DNA of 15,248 nucleotides from Acidobacteriota bacterium. Its GTDB lineage: Bacteria > Acidobacteriota > Blastocatellia > Pyrinomonadales > Pyrinomonadaceae. Shown here piece after piece: positions 8,961-15,248 of this stretch. A program made the position numbers and the translations under genes. The notes under the pieces were generated by a model, which worked only from the letters and a program-made list of their open reading frames with translations, had not been told where the DNA came from and did no database searches. Where the stretch lies: assembly GCA_016703965.1 (NCBI GenBank), contig JADJBB010000014.1, positions 1-15,248 of the forward strand, written 5' to 3'. Numbering within the stretch: the first letter of the stretch is position 1; every line of letters begins with the position of its first letter.

Positions 8961-10871
8961 ATGGAAAAGTTAAAAATGCTAACTCCGGATTTTACCGACG
9001 AGAATATCGCCGTCTCGCGGAGCTTTTCCCAAATTGCGTTACAGAATCAAAAGACGATAACGGGAATCTAAATCGGGCTATAGATTTTGACCAGCTTCGT
9101 CAGGAGCTTTCAGGCTCCATCGTAGAAGGGCCGCACGAGCGGTATCATCTGGACTGGCCGGGCAAACGCGAAGCGTTGTTGACGGCAAATGCACCGATCC
9201 CCCGAACACTTCGACCCTGTCGCGAGGAATCGGTCGATTTCGACACTACAAAAAACCTCTACATCGAGGGCGACAATCTCGACGCCCTCAAACTGCTCCA
9301 GGAAACATATCTCGGCAAGGTCAAGATGATCTACATCGACCCGCCGTATAACACCGGAAACGATTTTATATACGAGGACGATTTTGCGGAGGATCAGGAT
9401 GCTTATTTTGAGCGGTCCATGCAAAACGATGAAGAAGGAAATAGGTTGGTTGCAAATACTGAAACGAATGGTAGATTTCATTCGGATTGGCTTTCGATGA
9501 TGTACGCCCGATTGAAGACTGGCCAGAAATTTTCTGCGAGACGACGGCTTCGTGGTTGTCGATTGATGACGCTGATTTAGAGCCAAGGAAGCACTGCGAT
9601 GAGATATTCGGAAATGAAATGAAATTGCTTCCTGGTTTGGGATCGAAAATCGGAAAAATGACGCGAAAATCTTCTCGGTTGGTCACGAAATTTCGATGAC
9701 TCAAAGTCAAACAATTGCTCCGCGACAAAAAGAATATTGCGGCAAAGCCGGGGTTTGAAGAAGCGAAGAACTTTTCGCCAATTTGCAGGCTAAGTATAAG
9801 GAATCCAAATTCAACGAGAATGGCGAGGACTTCTAGAAGCTATTCCCGATGCGAAAAACCGGGCGGGATTCTAAGGTGGGACCACATAAGCCCATTTAAA
9901 CGACGGGAACATAACTGGCCAGCGGATGGCCGTAGCGGGGCGATAAACTGCTCCAGTAACAGGAAAACCGTTTTGATGACGATTGGATGGCGTTTCCACG
10001 GAGGACAGCCCTTGGAAAGAATTTGGAAACGGGGAATGGTCTTTAGGCCGATAAAGGACGGTGCCTCGAATTATCAGCTATCTTTTCGACGCCGAAGGAC
10101 GGTCATGAAGAGTGTTTTTTCAGAGATTTCGGAACTATTCGGTTGAAAGAAAAGATATTCGAAGTTATCGAAAGCCCACAAGAACTGGCTTGATTTACGG
10201 CAATTGACGAGTTATTTACCACGGCGGAGATCAGGTAATTTTGATTTCTTCTCGGGTTCGTCGAACCGCTCACGCGGCATTGCAACCAACGCAGACGACG
10301 GCGGGAATCGGAAATTCATCATGGTTCAACTGCCAGAGGTGTCCCTGAAGAACCGAAGCGCCTTTGAAGGCCGGATACAAAACAATCGCTGAGATCGGCA
10401 AAGAACGCATCCGTCGTGCGGGCAAAAAAATCAAAGAAGAGGCCGGGCTGATGGGTGCGGATCTCGACATCGGCTTTCGCGTGCTAAAGGTCGATACATC
10501 CAATATGAAGGATGTCTATTACTCGCCCGACAGCGGAACAGCGGAACCTTCTCGACCAAGTTGGTAACATAAAGGAAGACCGCACATCAGAAGACCTGTT
10601 GTTCCAAGTTCTTCTCGACTGGGGAGTTGACATCGCGTTGCAGATCAGCAAGGAAACTGTATCTGACAGAACCGTCTTCTTTGTGGACAACAACGCCCTT
10701 GTAGCATGCTTCGACACAGGCATTGACGAGGATTTTGTAAAGCAGCTGGCAAACCGCAAACCTCTCCGCGTCGTCTTCCGCGATTCCGGTTTCGCGTCCG
10801 ACGCGGCCAAGATAAACGTCGAACAGATTTTCAAACTGATATCACCCACAACTGAGGTCAAGTCCATATAA
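8961..10871 (+). CDS. mod: Type III modification methyltransferase Mod (beta-class N6-adenine), many frameshifts
   Basis: The span equals about 637 codons, the usual length for this Mod family. It starts MEKLKMLTPDFTDENIA and, after a break near 9012-9017, continues AELFPNCVTE, AIDFDQLRQEL, HLDWPGKREALLTANAPI and NLYIEGDNLDALKLLQETYL. Catalytic motif IV is DPPY (9338-9349) and the AdoMet motif I is DFFSGS (10243-10260). IV before I is the order of beta-class amino-methyltransferases, which methylate adenine N6 and recognise the target for the Res partner. The tail ERIRRAGKKIKEE, DIGFRVLKVDTSNMKDVYY, EDLLFQVLLDWGVDIAL and FASDAAKINVEQIFKLISP is characteristic. Breaks are seen near 9515, 9558, 9625, 9657, 9700, 9775, 9834, 9870, several between 9890 and 10360, and 10525. 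The specificity region is therefore unreadable in detail. The stop abuts res. Confidence 0.85.
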
Positions 10872-13800
10872 ATGAAGCTGAAATTCAAAAAACAGGAATA
10901 TCAGACTGAGGCCGTCAACGCGGTCGTGGATTGCTTCAAAGGGCAGCCTGCTAGTGCTGGCGTAAAGTATCGTGTCGATCCGGGCCGCGAAGGGGTCGCA
11001 ACGCTTTTGAGTTCTCTCGAGGTTGCGGGTTTCAAAAACGAAGATGTTCGTCTAACGTCGTCTCAGCTACTGGAAAACATTCAGGCGGTTCAGCGTCACC
11101 AAAACCTGCCTATTTCGTCGGCGGTTGTCGGTGATACTCGAACAGGTTGTCCGATCAACCTTGATGTCGAGATGGAGACCGGAACCGGCAAAACCTACTG
11201 CTACATCAAGTCGATGTTTGAGCTAAACCGGCAATACGGTTGGAGCAAATTCATCGTTGTTGTGCCGAGCATCGCAATCCGAGAGGGAGTTCATAAGTCT
11301 TTTGAAATCACCGCCGACCATTTCTTGGAAGACTATGGCAAACGTGTGCGGTTTTTCGTCTATAACTCAAAACAGCTTCACAATTTGGAGAGCTATTCAT
11401 CGGACGCCGGCATCAACGTAATGATAATCAATGTCCAAGCATTTAACGCTCGTGGACAAGATGCCCGTCGTATATATGAAGAGCTAGATGATTTTCAGTC
11501 GCGTAAGCCGATCGACGTTATTAAAAGCAACCGGCCAATTTTGATACTCGATGAACCTCAGAAGATGGGCGGCGATGCAACTATGGGATCACTAAGCGAA
11601 TTTAATCCGCTGATGATCCTTCGCTATTCGGCAACCCACAAAAGGAATACAACAAGATTCATCGCCTAGACGCGCTTGATGCCTACAATCAAAAACTTGT
11701 CAAAAAGATCGCGGTTCGCGGAATCTCAGTTAGAGGCCTGACAGGAACGAACGCCTATCTTTACCTCGAAGGCATACAAATATCTGCTGATAAGCCGCCC
11801 GTTGCATCGGTTGAATTTGAGATAAAGCAAGGAAACGGCATTAAGAGAATCACTCGTAAACTGAATAAGCGCGATAACCTCTTTGATCTATCGCAAGGGC
11901 TAGATCAATACAAGGGCTTTGTCGTTTCCGAGATCGACGCACGGACAAATACGATTAGCTTTACCAATGGTGAGGAAATAAGTGCTGGCGAGGTCGTAAA
12001 CGACCAGAATGAGGAAGTATTGCCGAATCCAGATTCGCGAAGCGATTAAATCTCATTTCGAAAAAGAGCGAATGCTTTTCCATCAGGGTATTAAGGTGCT
12101 TTCGCTTTTCTTTATCGATACGGTGGCGAAATATCGGCGATATGACGAAACTGGAGAAAGCGCCGGCGAGTACGCACAAATGTTCGAGGAAGAATACAAG
12201 AACCTGTTGAGCGAGAATCGGCTACTAATCGATGATCCATATACAAAGTATCTAGATGGTATTCAACCCGAAAGAACGCATAACGGCTATTTTTCAATCG
12301 ACAAGAAAAGTAAACGACTTGTCGATCCCACGGTTGCGGCCCGTGGCGAAACCGCGGGGCAAACCGACGATGTTGACGCTTACGATCTGATACTTAAAGA
12401 CAAGGAAAGGCTCCTTTCCTTTGACGAACCAGTGCGATTTATCTTTTCGCACTCAGCTCTTCGCGAAGGCTGGGACAACCCGAATGTCTTTGTTATCTGT
12501 ACGCTAAAGCACAGCGACAATACGATCTCTCGACGCCAGGAAGTGGGTCGCGGTATGCGAATATCGGTCAATCAAGCCGGTGACCGCATGGATAATCCCG
12601 CAACCGTGCATGACATCAATCTCCTGACTGTTGTGACGAGCGAGAGCTACACCGATTTTGTTACTGCACTGCAACGCGACATTAGTGAATCTCTGTCGAG
12701 TCGGCCCCGAATCGCCAACCGAGAATATTTTAAAAACAAGGTTCTAACCACGCCTGCCGGAGACATTACCGTTACCCCTGAAATGGCCGGGCACATGGAG
12801 TTTTATCTAATTCAAAACGGCTACGTGGATGTCGATCAACACATTACCGAGAAGTACCACAATGATAAAAAGGACGAAACGCTGGCTCCTTTGCCAGCGG
12901 TGTTGACCGCCCATGGAGACCAAGTTTTCGCACTTATCGACACCGTGTTTAGCGATGCCCAAATGCCCGGAATCGACGACGGTCGCAAAACACAGGTGAA
13001 TCCGCTAAACGCCAACTTTGACAAGAAGGAATTCAAAGAGCTTTGGAGCCGGATTAACCAGAAGGCCGCTTACACTGTGCATTTTGAATCTTCGGAGTTG
13101 GTGGGTAAATGTATCGCCACCCTCAACTCAGAGCTGCGGGTTACGCCGCTTCAATATACAGTTCAACGCGGTCAACAAACTGAGACGGCGTCCTACGATG
13201 AACTCCAACAGGGCGAAGCTTTTACCCTCGACGAAACCGCCACCGAAAGCGTAGCGGCATCGATCCAGTCGTCCGTAAAATATGATCTGATCGGCAAGGT
13301 CGCTGAAGGAACACAACTCACGCGCAAAACCGTTGCAGACATTCTTGGGGGCGTAAATAACGCAGTTTTCCAGCAATACAAAACGAATCCCGAAGATTTT
13401 ATTTCTAAAGCCTCAACCTTCATAAACGAGCAAAAGGCGACCGTGATCGTCGAACATCTTGCTTATGATCCGGTTGTCGAAAAGTACGACACCGATATCT
13501 TCACTCAGACAAGGCAAAGCAGAATTTTAGCCAAGCCGGAGACAAGCTAAAGCGGCATGTCTATGATTACGTCTTCACTGACTCAAAAATTGAGAGGGCA
13601 TTTGTGACGGATCTTGACACAAGTGAAGAAGTTGTCGTTTATGCCAAGCTGCCAAAAAGGATTCTCGATCCCGACACCCGTTGGCGATTACAACCTGACT
13701 GGGCCATTTCTTTCAAAGAGGGACTCGTAAAACATGTTTACTTCGTCGCCGAAACGAAAGGATCACTTTCGTCAATGGATTTGCGAAAAATCGAACAATC

Positions 13801-13901
13801 CAAGATCGAATGCTCGGAAGTTCTTCGCGAAAATTACTTCGGCTCAAGTGAAATACGATGTTGTTGATAGCTACGGTAAACTAATGGAATTGGTGAAATA
13901 G
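10872..13901 (+). CDS. res: Type III restriction endonuclease Res, helicase-nuclease (several frameshifts)
   Basis: About 1,009 codons, close to the usual Res length. Superfamily 2 motor motifs are I, METGTGKT (GTGKT at 11181-11195); II, DEPQ (11550-11561); III, RYSATHK; then HSALREGWDNPNVFVICTLK and VI, RRQEVGRGMR. The C-terminal PD-(D/E)XK nuclease has Asp in PDWAI (13697-13699) and Glu and Lys in AETKGS (13751-13759). The enzyme translocates or diffuses on DNA with Mod and cuts near unmodified sites. Breaks are at about 11637-11642 (one A lost; next KEYNKIHRLDALDAYN), 12009-12018, 13525-13530 (one T lost; next SQAGDKLKRHVYDYVF) and 13815 (next KFFAKITSAQVKYDVV, ending MELVK at 13901). A compensating pair at about 13666 and 13694 hides PTPVGDYN. 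GAGGT at 10854-10858 is a weak Shine-Dalgarno site. Confidence 0.88.
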
Positions 13902-13947
13902 CGTCCGGCGTTGAGGATGTAGCTTCGTGAAAACATAAAAAAAAGAT

Positions 13948-15119
13948 ATGGACGTAGTAAAAGAAATACGGGAACTCAAAACGCAGCTGGCCTACGCGAA
14001 GAACATTGGGTTTTTCTTTGGAGCGGGAACCTCATGTGCTCTAAATATTCCCAATATAGAGATGCTCACGAATGAGGTTGAAAAACAACTGAAAGACGAA
14101 GGGCTAAAGAACTTCAAAATCATTAAAGATGATCTGGTTACGACAATTACCGACCACAAAGTCAACATTGAAGATATTCTCAATCAAATCAGACGCGTTA
14201 GGGAGATCACAAGCGACCAAAACCAAACATTTCCTTGCGGTGTGCGGCGAATCGGCCAAGGAGTTGGATAAAGAGGTATGTAACTTAATCTACTCTATTA
14301 TTAATTCGAGCGAAGAGAAAGCTGATATTAAGACCACAAAGAAGTTCTTTCATGGCTTAACAACATGAATCGCGAATATTCCAAGGAGGTCTTCACCACA
14401 AACTATGACCTAATTATTGAAAAGTCTTTAGAAGCCTGCCATATTCCATATTTCGACGGATTCGTTGGAGCTTTCGAACCGTTCTTTTTACAAGAAAGTG
14501 TCGATAAATTCGTAAGCCGAAACGACCTGACGACTAATTGGATAAGACTCTGGAAGATTCACGGTTCCTGTTGGTTCTGGAAAGTCGATTCGGCTGACAA
14601 CTCCCACCGAATTATCAGGGTCGGAAAATTCGACAAGTCCTGCATTCCAGATAACGAATTGGTCATATATCCATCTAAAGATAAGTATGATTCCTCAAGG
14701 AAGCAGCCATTCATTGCCTATTTTGATCGCCTCAAGAACTATCTTCTGGACGGTGAACTACTATTTATCTTTTCGGGATATTCATTTTTCGGACCAACAT
14801 ATTAATGAAATAATTTTCAATTGTCCTCGGCAAAACAATCGGCTGTACTGTATCGCCTTTTGTTATCAAGATGCTGAAGTGGAACGTCTAGATAAGTTGC
14901 TGGGCTCGTCGCATATGAACATGAGTGTGTTCCGGACCAAAGAAGGCAATTGTAAACGGAACGTTGGAGGATTGGAAATTTGATAAGGCGACTGTGAGTC
15001 CTACTGAAAAGCATGATTGGTATTGGGATGAAGCGAAGGCGACTCTGAAACTTGGCGATTTTAATTTGCTTGTGGATTTTCTCGTCGCAAATTCAGGAAA
15101 AGTGGAGCCGACAAGTTAA
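13948..15119 (+). CDS. SIR2-like NAD-binding protein of a SIR2-HerA defence pair (4 frameshifts)
   Basis: About 390 codons. The SIR2 fold is shown by FFFGAGTSCALNIP (GAGTS at 14020-14034, NAD-binding loop), FTTNYDLIIEKSLE (14392-14433, with the conserved Asn-Tyr-Asp), LWKIHGSCWFW (His at 14560-14562, catalytic position) and FSGYSF-DQHINEII near 14775-14820. Frame breaks: about 14203-14210 (next TKTKHFLAVCGESAKELD), 14350 (next WLNNMNREYSKEVF), 14789-14794 (one extra T in a run of five) and 14932-14936 (an extra C; next GPKKAIVNGTLEDWKFD). SIR2 proteins of this kind hydrolyse NAD+ to halt phage growth and assemble with HerA ATPase. Next to a HerA start 8 bases downstream, the role is well supported. 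The 46-base gap from res contains a run of eight A. Confidence 0.86.
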
Positions 15120-15127
15120 TTAATAAA

Positions 15128-15248
15128 ATGAAGAGGGACGTTACCTATTTAGGCACAGTCATTAGAGTTGATTCCGGATCCGTGGAAGTCGAAGTTGACG
15201 AGATTCCCTCGGCGGCTCCGATTATTGAACGGGCGGCTGTACAAAATT
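15128..15248 (+). CDS. herA: HerA-type ATPase, N-terminal start, partial
   Basis: Forty codons are visible before the window ends. MKRDVTYLGTVIRVDSGSVE followed by VEVDEIPSAAPIIE matches the small N-terminal beta-barrel (HAS barrel) of HerA/FtsK-like hexameric ATPases that pair with SIR2. The Walker motifs would be downstream. It starts 8 bases after the SIR2 stop with no Shine-Dalgarno site, implying co-translation. HerA would form the hexameric motor ring of the SIR2-HerA complex. Confidence rests on the short N-terminus together with the SIR2 neighbour. Confidence 0.72.
   Translation, partial: MKRDVTYLGTVIRVDSGSVEVEVDEIPSAAPIIERAAVQN

Noticed and set aside
9715..10146. A distinct 143-residue gene inside the Mod region
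   Set aside because: Its peptide alternates with Mod-like sequence in the other frames and has no coherent family; it is frameshifted Mod.
13911..13939. Promoter TTGAGG-17-CATAAA before SIR2
   Set aside because: Only four of six matches in each box and the start would fall at the ATG; too weak to list as a feature.
14789..14936. Programmed ribosomal frameshifting in SIR2
   Set aside because: The breaks in the island occur at unrelated sequences in both directions with no shared slippery site or downstream structure; consensus error fits better.

Overview
The window reads as a bacterial accessory region. Every supportable gene lies on the + strand. Taxonomy is uncertain. Moderate base composition, a TPR-CHAT protein with a signal peptide, an S9 peptidase and mostly weak Shine-Dalgarno sites would suit an Acidobacteriota (Blastocatellia-like) environmental genome, but this is only a guess from gene content.

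Layout. (i) 1-3472, exported or peptidase cluster: the C-terminal end of an S9 prolyl-oligopeptidase-type peptidase, a translationally coupled small exported Cys-containing protein, an 860-residue exported TPR-CHAT protein, and a decayed partial copy of the CHAT 3' end. (ii) 3473-3611, intergenic, with a good sigma70-like promoter candidate (TTGTTT-17-TACTAT). (iii) 3612-15248, a tightly packed defence island. In order it holds an SNF2-type helicase with an N-terminal (PLD-like) domain, a DUF4391 protein, a DUF2779 protein with Cas4-like PD-(D/E)XK and DEDD-like nuclease motifs, type III restriction-modification Mod (beta-class N6-adenine methyltransferase) and Res (helicase-nuclease), a SIR2-like NAD-binding protein, and the start of a HerA-type ATPase cut by the window end.

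How they may work together (inference). Mod and Res form a type III restriction-modification pair. The helicase and DUF4391 protein look like accessory partners of that pair, and the DUF2779 nuclease is an unusual extra insert between DUF4391 and mod. SIR2 plus HerA is a known anti-phage pair (NAD-depleting, called Nezha or Her-SIR), so the cluster could combine DNA restriction with an abortive-infection back-up.

The main caveat is that the island is full of single-base frameshifts: helicase 3, DUF2779 1, Mod more than 12, Res at least 4 plus a compensated pair, SIR2 4. None is seen in DUF4391 or the CHAT gene. Conserved residues remain legible on both sides of every break and many breaks are in homopolymers. 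I therefore interpret them mainly as consensus errors of a low-accuracy assembly, not as decay, and annotate whole genes across the breaks. No tRNA, rRNA, CRISPR array, insertion sequence or attachment site was seen.
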